A stretch of DNA of 25,983 nt, from the NCBI GenBank assembly GCA_024220525.1, contig JAMYWO010000447.1:1-25983 (forward strand), given 5' to 3'. The stretch is from Cochliopodium minus. Lineage: Eukaryota; Discosea; Himatismenida; Cochliopodiidae. The notes below the pieces were generated by a model that worked only from the letters and a program-made list of their open reading frames with translations, did not search any database and was not told the origin of the DNA. Both the position numbers and the translations under genes were made by a program. Shown in pieces: positions 9,198 through 20,700 of this stretch. Position 1 is the stretch's first letter, and the number at the start of each line of letters is the position of its first letter.

Positions 9198-10906
9198 TTA
9201 AAGGCCTCTGTAATAGTAAAACTTGGAGATGGGTTGATTCTGAGAATCTTTAATAGATTTGAAATTATCTTCCAATTTGGATGCATCAATCTCACATATT
9301 TCTGGGAAAAATGCTATAATTTTTTTTAATAAAAAAAAATAAAATAAAAAAATTAAAACATAAAAACATCAAAATAAATAAATAAAAAGAAATAAAATAA
9401 TGTTTTTACCAATAGCAGCAGGAACACCATAGTAAAGAGCAAGAGTGATGAGAGAAAGATTGAGAGGAATGTCGAGTTTGGGTCTTGATTTAAAGAAATT
9501 GGTTTTCATAAAAAGATTATAAAATATTGGTGGTAATGTCAAAATTGGAATGCACCACATCACTCTTGATATCCCTGTCAATTTTACCTATCAAATAATC
9601 AATAATTTAAAAAATATTAAAAAATAAAAAATAAAAATATTAAAAAAATAAAAAAAATAAAATCTAGAAAATAGAAAATAGAAAATAGAAAATAGAAAAA
9701 ATTAATAGAAAATAGATATTTAGTTATTTACAGCTTCAATTCCTGCAACTTTGGATTTTCCATATTCTTTTCCACTCGCGTCTTTTAAAGCGATACCCTC
9801 TGTCATTTCATTTCTTCTCATTAAAAACACATTTAATACGGATGCTGTCGAAACCGCAATAAATGGAACTGCAAATTGAAAAATAAAACAAAAAAAAAAA
9901 CATTAAAAATAAATAATAAAATAAAAAAAATATTTCAAACATCAAAATAATAAATTAAAAAATAATAAATTAAAAAAGAATAATTTTAATCTTTAAATAT
10001 ATATTCAATAATTTAAATTGAAAAAAAAATTAGGTTTTTAAAAAAAAAATACCCAAACGGAGAGCAATTTTTTGAATTTGAGGAGAAAACATTTTTCTTG
10101 CCAAATACCCTGTTCCTAACGCAACTCTTTTTATTTTTGTCATGACCATTCAATAGGAAAAATATTTAAAAAAATTGAAATTTACGAAATGGAAGCAGCA
10201 GTTGCACTGATGTATGCCAAACCTATATCTGAGTAGGACATTTCATTTGATGTATTTCTGTTTGCATGATTCACTGCTACATTGTAACTGTCAAAAAAGA
10301 ATTGAAATTAAATAATTTATGTAAAAAAAAAATTTTGAAAATTAATTGTTGAGAATTCTTTCAAAAAAATATTAAAGAATATGCCAGGTAATATGAGAAA
10401 TTGAAAGAATGGTTTTGAATTACCTTTGATTGATGAATTGCCATGCTATTACTGTTGCAGTTGATGGATTTGGCCATAATAATCCCAAACAAATGATTGC
10501 GTTGGATGGAACAAAGGCAGAAAAACGAAATGGCAAAGAGATTTTGTTTCCTTCTTGTGGATGTATCGCACTATCGACAACTAATGATGAAAAGATTAAT
10601 ATTTTTGAAAAATTAGTTTTTTTTTGTTTTTGATTCGAATTCACTTTGTTTTGCCCTCCATATTTGTTCTTGATCTGCTTTTATTTCTCCATTTTTTTCT
10701 TTTCTCAATAATTCTTGATAATCTTTAATTTCTTTATCTGTTGCAAATAAATTCCTTTATATTGAAAGGTGGCCAGAGTGAATAACAATCTATCTTCAAT
10801 AAAAAAAAAACACTTTTGAATATTTTTACAATGGGCTTGTGGTCGCTAAAAAATGTTGAAATCTTCCCCAATATTTACTTTTGTCAAATCTGGGTTTATC
10901 TTGCAT
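9198..10906 (-). CDS. SFXN: Sideroflexin (mitochondrial amino-acid transporter), complete
   Basis: Mitochondrial inner-membrane carrier of the sideroflexin family; SFXN1-type members import serine for one-carbon metabolism. Eight - strand exons: 10906-10830, 10754-10645, 10580-10424, 10287-10186, 10126-10053, 9868-9732, 9587-9410 and 9313-9198. They join in phase into 316 residues, close to the usual 320. Landmarks in order: PRFDKSKYWGRFQHFLATTSP; NLFATDKEI; IWRAKQIVDSAIHP; FRFSAFVPSNA; NQSYNVAVNHANRN; SYSDIGLAYISATAA; PFIAVSTASVLNVFLMRRNE; SRVMWCIPILTLPP; GVPAAIAFFPE; and the typical end KFYYYRGL. The family HPDTxE motif appears as HPQEG, a variant worth noting. Introns are 59-184 nt. The gene shares a 172-bp divergent promoter zone with the MYCBP-like gene. 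Confidence 0.95.
9666..9700 (+). repeat. GAAAATA heptamer array in a sideroflexin intron
   Basis: About four to five tandem copies of a 7-mer (GAAAATA/TAGAAAA) lie within sideroflexin intron 9731-9588. They are followed by a broken copy to about 9715. It is a simple microsatellite. Confidence 0.8.
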
Positions 10907-11078
10907 CTTCTCTTTTTTTTTTTAATAAACTAAATTTTTATTATATATTTTTAAATTTTTATTGGTTGATATTCAAACAGTTTCTCGAATCACCCCAAAT
11001 TCAAGAAAAGATCAAGTTAAATAACCAAAAATTTTTATTCAAGTGAATAAATATAAAAAAAAATTGGAAGATTAGATA
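10907..11078. promoter_or_regulatory. Divergent intergenic region between sideroflexin and the MYCBP-like gene
   Basis: Only 172 bp separate the two start codons, so this is a compact bidirectional promoter zone by position. It carries a long T run (10911-10923) just upstream of the sideroflexin start and an A run (11054-11063) upstream of the MYCBP-like start. A-runs before ATG on each sense strand also occur at the PI4-kinase and PDI-like starts. No specific factor site is identified. Confidence 0.5.
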
Positions 11079-11636
11079 ATGAAGGAAGTGGTAAAAAGAA
11101 ATTCCTTTTATTTTTGGATATAAATGTTAAATATTGATTAATTCAAAAGAATAATGAAAAAGAAGATTTAGAAAATATTGATGAAAATGCAAATGAATAT
11201 TTTGACGATGTTTTAATAGATTTTAAATCATATCTTGATAAAAATGGAATAGTGGAAACATTGACAAAAGGTTTGTCGATTTTCTTTCAAATATATTTTA
11301 AAATTCTCAATTTTAAATTTTCATATAGCTCTTGTGACCATATATGAAAAACAAGAAAAAAATGAACCACTAAAGTATAAAATGGACTATATTTCAATCA
11401 TTATTTACTAAAATTCTTCTTTTTTAAAAAATCAATCATTATTAAACAGGATATTGCAAGGATTGATTGCTCCTGATTATAATTTATTAAAAGAACAAAA
11501 TAAAGAACTTACATTACAAAATCAAGACCTCAACAATCAAATATTAGAACTCAAACAAAAAATTCAAGAATTATCAAACCCCAAAACGGAAAATAACACA
11601 AACAATCCACCACAGAATAATACAAACACAAATTAA
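11079..11636 (+). CDS. MYCBP: MYCBP/AMY-1-like (FAP174-like) coiled-coil protein, 121 aa
   Basis: Homologue of the c-Myc-binding protein AMY-1; the Chlamydomonas relative FAP174 sits in the flagellar central apparatus and binds A-kinase-anchor-type partners. Exons are 11079-11090 (12 nt: MKEV), 11150-11270, 11329-11374 and 11450-11636. The core is FKSYLDKNGIVETLTKALVT, then IYEKQEKNEPLK, ILQGLIAPDYNLLKEQNKEL and a coiled coil (NQDLNNQILELKQKIQEL). This matches FRRYLEKSGVLDTLTKVLVALYEEPEKP of human MYCBP in order and spacing. The Asn/Thr-rich tail is lineage-specific. Length is slightly above the usual 103. Exon 2 has no Met, so a short first exon is needed; ATG 11079 with donor GTAAAA is the best choice. 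The core is firm and the first exon tentative. The gene lies 95 bp upstream of the PI4-kinase start on the same strand. Confidence 0.87.
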
Positions 11637-11713
11637 ATTTATTTTTTAAATTATGTAAAACATTCAATTATCCTCTTTTAATCATTGTGAATTATTTTCT
11701 TTTTGATCTTTGA

Positions 11714-11719
11714 AATAAA
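11714..11719 (+). terminator. Candidate AATAAA polyadenylation signal, MYCBP-like gene
   Basis: An AATAAA 77 nt after the MYCBP-like stop and only 12 nt before the PI4-kinase start codon. If it is used, the two transcripts must nearly touch or overlap. Chance occurrence is possible. Confidence 0.3.
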
Positions 11720-11731
11720 TATAAAAAAAAA

Positions 11732-14700
11732 ATGCTTTACAATGAAAATCACTATGAGAATTCTTCATTGGTTCAATTAGCAGAATGTTTAAGTTCTCTA
11801 AAATCTTCTCAAATAAGGAATAAATTATCCTTTATAATTGAAGGATGCCCTGAAGAAACTTCTTTATTTGTATATCCTTCCTCAATTTAATTTTTACTTA
11901 TTTTTTTTTTTTGAATATAAACTATTTATTAGGAAGATCAATTGGAAAGAGAATCAGTAATTGCATTAAGCAAATACGCTTCATTATCAACAGAAGATAA
12001 TGAAGAAATATTTGGAATTTTGATCAATCAATTGGAATTTTTATCAACAATAAAGTTTACTGATGAAATTCAACAAAAATTATCTCCATTTATGAATACA
12101 GATGATTATTTATTGAACATGGAAGTATTTATAAAACTTTTTCTCTCGAATTTGTTTGATTTGAACAAAAAATTGAGTATAAATAATTCCCAAAATTTGA
12201 TCCATTTGCTCCTAAAGTTTTATCAAAGTAAGATTTTCACCTCCATTTATAACCTATAATTAAATTTTCTTTATTTTCAAAAAAGAAACAATAAAGGAAG
12301 AAAGATTGGGAATGATAAATTCCTTTTTGGAAGGATTGGTTGTTTCAAAGAAACAAGTATTCTCAACAAAAGAATTTCAGAATCAAATTTTGCCATTACT
12401 TTTGAAATTTGTAAAGAGAAATGGAAAGATGGCAAATGAAGAGAAACATTACAAGGGATGGTGCAGATTCTTGAAGCTTTTATCACAAATAGTACCAAAG
12501 CTAGTTGTTCTTCAAAAATGGAAATTAACAGAAAAAGAAAATCCATTTTTGAAATTTCCTTTCTCTTCCTCTTCCCCTCATCCCTTCCATCCATCCTATT
12601 CCTCCTCTTCTTCCTCCTTTTTTGAGGATTCCAATTCTCTTTTTCCATCAGATACCCCCTCTATTACCACTGCTTCACCCAAACCATCTCTCTTTCCCAC
12701 CTCTGATGAGATTGATGAAGATAAACAGGATGTGGAAGATAAAGAAGAGAAAAAAGAAGAAGAAAAGAAAGAAGAGAAGAAAGAAGAAAAAAAAGAGAAA
12801 AGAGAAATCAAGAAAGCCTCTGTACATGAAATAAGTTACCAGATTAGCGTTTTCTTTCTTTTCCCACCTTCCCGCAAAGAAGTTTTCAAAAAAGCGATAA
12901 CCCTGTACGTAGAAACATCCCTTCAACAACTTAACCTCCTCCCCTCCTCCCTTTCTTACTTGTCCCTTTTCTTGTTGCATCTTTCTCATTGTGCGGAACT
13001 TTCCTCCTTGGAAGAATCTCGTCTCTCCATTTATAAACATGTTCTCCATTCCATCTCTTCCATCTTTTTGAATCCACTGGGGAGGGGACAAGTGGGGGAG
13101 TACAAGAATCAGATAATGTCTTTATTGTCTAATTTCTTTTTTTTAAAATTTTACAAATTTTCTCACCTCTACCCCTCCCTCTCTTTCCACCTCCTCCACC
13201 TCCTCTCCCTTCTCCTCCTCTCCACCTCCCTCCCCACCTCTCTTCCCAACACTGATAATAAAAGCAATTTCTCCAATAAAAATCCTAATTCTTCCAATTC
13301 TCCTAATTTTACTAATACATCCAATAATCCTTCTAATAATAAAAATAATACATCCATTAATAATACCTCTAATAGTGATAATAACATATCCATCTCCAAT
13401 TATGAAATCTCCAAAGAAATCTCCAACAATAATAATAATTTCAATAATAACTTGAATAATAACTTTAATTTTGATTTGTTTTCATCCTCTCCCATTCACT
13501 ATGATTCCAAAAAAATGAATGAGATTTATCAACCTAATGATAATGAGAAAAATATAGAAAAAGAAGAAGAAGAAAAGAGAGAAGGGGAGACAGGGATGGG
13601 GGAGATAAATAATATGGTGGAATACATTCAAAACAGTTTTTACAGACTTCATCTTCGTTACGAGAAAGTTTTGGACAGCAAAAAACTTCCCGACCCTCAC
13701 AAATTACTTCAATTAGAAAACTTTCTCTTTTTCCTCTCCAATCTCTCTTCTTCTCTTCCCCTTTCTTACGTAAAAACTTTTTTTTTTAAATTCATTAATT
13801 TATTTTTCATTTTATTTCATTTTTTATTTTTTATTTAATTATTTCTCAATTTTTTTTTTCATTTATTTTCATTTATTTTAAAAAAGGTGAAAGAAAAGAT
13901 TTTTCCTATTTTATTAAACAAAGTGAGCTCTAGAATTCCTGAAAAAGTTGTCATTGCCGAACTTGTCAGAATTGGTAATGAAAAACTTTTTTTTTTTTTT
14001 TGTAAAAAGAAATAAAAAAAAAAAAAGTTATCAAATATTAAAAATAAAAATGAAATAAAAATAAAGTGCATTATTATTTGAATTAAACATTTTTAAATAG
14101 AAAAGAAAAAATTTTAATAATTTTTAAAAACTAAAAAAGTAAATATTTAATCATATAAATAGAAAGAAATTTTAAATAGTTTTCAAAAATTTTTTTTTTT
14201 TAAAATTAAAGTGGTAAAAAGTAATGATGAGGAAATACTAGAGAGAACATTGGACGTATTTTTTGAAAGCTACACGAGCAAAGCATTTAAAATAGATGAT
14301 AAAACGATAACAGATGCATTATTATTTTTAGCAAATTCAGAGATTAGCGGAGAATTAAAAAAGAGGATAGGGAGGAGAATTTTTCGTGTTTTTGTTTCCC
14401 TTTCTTTTCATGTTTTAGAAAATCATAAAGATCTCAATGATTTCATTCCTCTTCATCTTCTTCTTCCTCTTCTTCGTCTTCTCCCCTCCCTCTCTCTCCT
14501 TTCCCTTTCCCTCTCCTCCCCTCCCTCTCTTCCCCTCTCTTACTCTCTTTTCCATCATAATCACCATCCTCACTACAACAGTCCTCACAACCATGGTTTT
14601 TTTTACCCTTTTTTTTTTTAATCTTTTTTTTTTTGAACTTATTCTTTTTATTCTTGACCTTTTTTTTTTATCATTTTTTATTTTTATATCTTTTTATTCT

Positions 14701-17700
14701 TTACCTTTTTATTTTTATATTTTTATATTTTTCAAAATTTTTTTATTTATATTTTTAAATATTTTTTTATATATTTATTTGATTTTAATTCTTTATATTT
14801 TTTCAAAATGATTTTTATATTTATATTTTTTTTAAAAAACATTTTTTTTTTCAAATACATTTTCATATTACTTGTATTTTTTGTGAAAATAGAAAAATTG
14901 GGAAAAGAAAAGAAAGAAAGTAAAGAAGAGAAGAATGATAGTAAAAAGAATGTAATTGATAAAAAAGATAAAAGTAATCTCCGTTTAAACAATTTCAATA
15001 CAATGAAGAAAAGTAATGAAATCGCAAATAATGTTGTCCAAAACACTTTAAACATTGACTTTACTAATAACAATCATAATAATACTAACAATAATAACAC
15101 TAATAACAATAATAACACTAATAGTAATGTTATTTCTGATAACACGAATAGTTTTAGAATATCTACTTCTACTCCTCTTTTTGATTCTCATAATCCTCAA
15201 AATAAAAGTAATCTCAACAACATCCCCCTTAAAGATACTCTCAATGATACTCTCAATGATACTCTCAATGGTACTTTTTTTCATCAAAAAACCCTTTTTA
15301 TTTTCTAAAATTATTTCTTTATTTTAATCTCTTTCTATTAATTTTTATTTGCTTATTCATAACTTTTTAATTCTATTTATTATTTTCATTTTTTATTAAA
15401 TGTATTTAATTTTATTTTTTTTTTGAAATGAAAATAGAAAAGGAAGAAGAGAAAGATAATTTTCAACAACCCGAAAAAGAAAGGGAGGAAAGAGAAAAGA
15501 AGAAAGAAAAAGAAAAAGAAATCAAAAAGAGAGACAAACAAGAACAAGAAGGTAAAAAAAAAAAATAAATTAAATTTTTTTTTATTATTTTTTTTGTTAT
15601 TTTTTTTATTATTTTTTTTATTATTTTTTTATTATTTTTTTTATTATTTTTTGTTATTTTTTTTATTATTTTTTTTATTATTTTTTTTGTTATTTTTTTT
15701 ATTATTTGAATTTTTTTTTTTTGAAAAATAGACATGACATATTTTTGGATTTTTTGTGTTTTGTTTGAATTGGTGGATGAAAAGTTTTGTGATGAAAAAA
15801 GAAAAGAAAAAATGGAAATTGAAGATTCTTTCAAACATCTCCACCAGATCGTTTCTCTCCTTCCCGTCTTTGTCCAAGGTACAAAAAAAAAAATAATATA
15901 ATTTCAATAAAATAAAATATTCAATTAAAAATAAACTAAAAATAAAATTAAATTCAATTAAAAAATTAAAAAAAAGTTGAAATAAATATAATAAAAAAAA
16001 TTCAATTAAAAATAAAAACTAAAATTAAAAATAAAAGAAAAAATAAAAAAATTAAAAAAAAAAGTTAAAATAAAATTTATTTTTTGTTTTGTTTTGTAGA
16101 GAAAAAACAGTTTTATGAGGTGGTGATGAGAGAAATGACAACATTGTTGAGTAGAAGCAGTAATCCTTATTTCATGGCGAAACTAAGATATAATTTTTCT
16201 AAAAACATGATTGATCAAGTTTATCTTTTAAAAGGTATGACTGATCCTCAAATCCTCTACCTTTCTTCTGTTTACTACTTGGAAATCATTCGTGCTAAAA
16301 GAGGTTCAAAAAAAAAAATAATATTTTTAATTAATTTATTAATATTCAAATTAAAATAAATAGTTTAAAAATTAAAATAACTAAATAATAATTCTTTTTA
16401 AAAATTAAATATTAAAATTAAATTAAAAATTAAAAATTAAAAGAGAAAATAAAATGAAAAAATAAATATTGTGAATAAATTAAAAATTAAAAATGAAAAA
16501 TATTAAAAATAAAAAAATAAAAAATTAAAAATAATTCTTAAAGTAAAAATAAATTATTTTAAAATTAGAAAATAAATTATTCTATTAAAAATTAAAAAAA
16601 TTGAAAATGTTAATTAAATTGCTTTTAGGGACGATTTACACATTGTTTGAATACTTGGAAAACAAATCATTGACGACATCACCAATAGCAAATGTGTTGT
16701 TGGGAGTATCAAGTGAGATATTGTCATCATTTGCAAACTCACTGGTGTTTAAAATAGATTCTCTTTCTTTTTCTAAACAAAATCAATTCGAGTTGGAATA
16801 CCAAATTTTCCTCCTTCTTCTTCATTCCACTCATCGTGATTCCAACATTCGTAAACTCTATGACAAAATCCTTAAACGTCTTTCTTCCATTCCTTACCTC
16901 CTTCCTTTTCTCTGGTAAATTTTATTTTATATATCTTTTATTTAATTATTTTATTTTTATTTTATTTTATTTATTAATGTTTTTTTATTTTTTATTTTAC
17001 TTTTATATTCATTCATTCTAATCTCTTTTGCTTTTATATTCATTCATTCTAATCTCTTTTGCTTTTATATTCAATTCAATTTTAATTTTTTTTTTGCTTT
17101 TAGGTCGGAGAATTGTTTGTTTTTTATTCTGGATATAGTGGAGATAATAGGGAGAAGCTATTACAAGTCGCTGAACACGATGGAGCCATTTGAGAACACC
17201 CTCTCCGTTTCCTCTTTCGCTTCTTTCACTTCCCTCTCTTCTCACTTCCCTCTCCTTTCATCTCCTCCCTCTTCTCATAAATCTCCCTCCTCCTTTACAA
17301 CAAAAACAACAACAAAGAAAGGAGAAAAACAAAAGGAGGATACAAGTAACGGAAATGGAAGCAGTGATGGAGACATTCATAAGGAAGGAGACTGGATCAA
17401 TTACATTTTAACTCATTCTTTTCATTATCACATCATTTTGCATGAAAGTACCAACCAAAGACTCAACACTTATTTGGAGCTCCGAAATTTGGCCAAATGG
17501 TAAACAATATTATTTTTTATCTAATCAATCTCCTTTATTCTCTTTATCATTTTAAATCTTCTCTTTATTATTCATTATTCTTTTCTATTTTAATCTTTTT
17601 ATTCTCTTTATTAATTTAATCTTTTATTCTCTTTATTCTTTATTTTATAATTTTCTAATATTAATAATTTTTTTAATCATCCATTTATTGAATTATTATT

Positions 17701-20700
17701 ACTTTCTTTTGTCATTTTCTTTTAAAACTTCTTTTATGGTTTACTTTTTTCTTTTTAAACAGGTGGTTGACAAAAGCGTTGCAATATGCACCCCAACATA
17801 CCCTCGCATTGCTTCACAAGTACTGCATATCTTTTGTAGAAGAAAGTGGGGTGGTGGATGATTTTTCTTTTTCTTCTTCCCTCAACCTTTCTCAAAATAA
17901 CAAAAACAACCACATCAATAACAAAAGTAAAGACACCCTTCTTGTGAGTGAAAACAACAACAACAACAACAGTAATGGAAAGATAAGCAACAATAATAAC
18001 AAAGGAAGTTACGGAGGAGATAGAATATTGAAAAGAAGATGGAATGAAGAAGGAAACAAGAAACAACACATTGGTTATTCCCTCGCTTTGAAATATGGTT
18101 CCATGAAAAAAGCAAGTGATCTTTCCCTCCTCTTTTCTTCTTCCACCTCCTCTTCCCACAACCCCAACACTGGAAAAGACAACAAAAAAGAAAACACAAA
18201 CAATACTCAAAGCAACGTGAATAACATCAACAAAGACCTTTCTAATTTGTCTTCTACTTCCACTCACATTGATTTGTCTTCTCCTTCCACATTAGGAAAT
18301 GATAGAACGAGCATCTCTTCTGCTTTTTCAACTTCTAACACTTCCAACAACAACAACAACACCACCTCTTCTTCTTCTTTTTCTTCCCTTTTCTCCAACT
18401 CTTCTTCCTCTCCTTCCTCCTCCTCGCTTTCTTCTTCTCTTTTTCTGAGTGAGGATATTTCTCCTTTCATTCTTTCTCTTCAATTAAAATTAAAGTATTC
18501 TTCTCAACTTTCTTCCCTTCTCCTTTCTCTTCGTTCCCGTTTTCTTTCCCTCCCTTCCAACCTTTCTTCTAACCTTTCTTCATCCACAACATCAACATCA
18601 ACATCAGATCATTCTCCTTCCAAACTATCAAACAATTCTTCTTCTATTTACTCTTCTCCTCTCTTTTCTTTTTCCCCCAATCATCAATTTACTTCTTCTA
18701 TTCATCCTCCCATTACTTCTACTTTTTCTCTTTCTTCTTTCCCTTCCTCCAATCATTTGCTTAATAACAATAACAGCAACAGGGAAAGTAACAGAGGGAA
18801 AACAACTTCTTTGTATACTGCAAATCAAATGGCAGTGAAAACGATAGAAGAACAACTTTTGTCTTCTTTCAAACTCCTTTTTCTTCATCATAAACGCCTC
18901 TCCCTCCTTTTTTCTTCTTACTCTCCTCCTTCCTCCTCTTCTCCCTCCCAAAACAACAACAAAAAGAGTAAAGAGAGTAAAGAAAATAAAGAAAGTAAAG
19001 AAAATAAAGAGAGTAAAGAGAATAAAGAAAGTAAAGAAAATAAAGAAAATAAAGAGAATAAAGAAAATAAAGAAAGTACAGAGAGTAAAGAGGATAAGAA
19101 GAAGGTAAAGGAAACAACAGAAGAAGACAATAAAAAACACAAAAAAGAATGGAAAGAAAAGAGGAAAAGAGAAAGGGAAAGTTTGAATAGAAAGTTTAAT
19201 GATCTCATGTTTCAAAGTGTTGCTTTTTTACTTTCTCAAAATCAAATCAGAGAAAGAATTTTGCAAATGATTTGTTTCGCTCCTGCCATTTTACTTCAAC
19301 CTGAATCCCTCCATTCGGGTAATCCTCCCCCCTTCCTTTTGAATCTTTACTCATTTTTATTAATCTTTACTCATTTTTAATTTTTATTAATTTTTCATTT
19401 TTTTTTAATTATTTTTTAATTATTTTTATTTAAAGGTGTGATGTGCTGGAATTGGTTGTTAGAAGTGAAGCCAGAGTATGAAAGTATTATTTTGAATAAA
19501 CTCAGTAATGCTTGGGCATGGACCATTGATGAAAGAAAGGGTAACAAAATCATTTTTCTATAATTTTAATTCAAAGAGTGTTGTTTTATTTTAAATTTAA
19601 AAATTTTCTTTAAATTTAAAATAAAAAAGGTCTTTTCTATCATCCAAACAACAATCTTGATTCTTTCTCTCTCATTCCAAACCTCTCAACTACATCTACT
19701 ACCACTTCTTCTTCTATTTCTTCTCCCACTACTACCACTCCTTCTTCTTCTTCTACATCCAAAACTGGACCAACAAAAAAAGAGGAAAAAAAGAAAAAAG
19801 GAGGAGGAGGAGAAGGAGGAGAAGAAGAAGAAGGGGATTCAGAAAAAAGAAAGAAAAAAGAAATTTTGTTGGAAACAGAGGCACACAGGATATGGATCCT
19901 TTTTTTGATAGAAAGATTGAACAGCAGCTACAAAAGTCAGGACATTGCAGAAAGTTATCAAAAAATGATTTTAAAGAGTGTCAGTGAGCCTCTCAAACTC
20001 AATCTCTTTCCTCAAACCATTGGTATTCGTTTTCAATTGCTTATTCTTTGTTTGGATTTCATCAATGGCCCTTTTATCAAAGATTTCAACACCAAAGGTA
20101 ACAAAAAAAAAAATTCTTTACTTTCTTTTATTAATTTTTTTATTTACTTTTATTTTTATTTAACTTTCTTTTTTTTTTAATTATTTTAATTATTTTTAAT
20201 TATTTATTTTACTTTCTTTTATTTTTTATAATTTTAATAATTTTTATTTAACCTTTTTTTTTTTTTTAATTATTTATTTTACTTTCTTTTATTAATTATT
20301 TTATTTACTTTTATTTTTATTTTCATTTTATAATCATTTAATATTCATTTTCTTTATGACTTGTTTAATTTTACATTTTTAAAAGGTATAATTAGAGAAC
20401 ATTTACTTTTGGCAGCTATGTCTTGGTTTTTTAACAAGCCAGTTTGGTATCAACCAGAAGACAGAGCAATTTTAGAACAAAATCTTTCTATTTTGGTTCA
20501 ATTTTGTGATCGTCTTTCTCCTGATCTCAAAGCTTCTCATTCCTCTTCTACTGGCGAAAAGAAACATTGGAGGTATTTTTTCTAATCTTATTTTTTCTTA
20601 TTTTTTCTTATTTATTTGTTATTTATTTATTATTTATTTATTATTTATTTATTCATAAATTATTTTATTTTCATTTATTTTTTTTCTTTTTAAAAAGGGC

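Noticed and set aside
9041-9329. Short frames on both strands between the orphan gene and sideroflexin as separate genes
   Set aside because: The real content is the last sideroflexin exon (9313-9198) in a different frame on the - strand, ending in the family-typical C-terminus.
10816-11046. A + strand open frame between sideroflexin and the MYCBP-like gene
   Set aside because: It overlaps the antisense of sideroflexin exon 1, which carries a clear PRFDKSKYWGRF signature, and shows no domain.
15577-15712. CRISPR-like or mobile-element origin of the intron tandem arrays
   Set aside because: Units are short, A/T-only and contiguous without spacers; no terminal repeats, transposase or reverse-transcriptase similarity is seen anywhere in the window.
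18628-19215. Long antisense open frames under PI4-kinase exons (also 12675-13091, 21780-22403 and 22524-23225)
   Set aside because: They are shadows of low-complexity coding repeats on the other strand and show no start context, domain or splice logic of their own.
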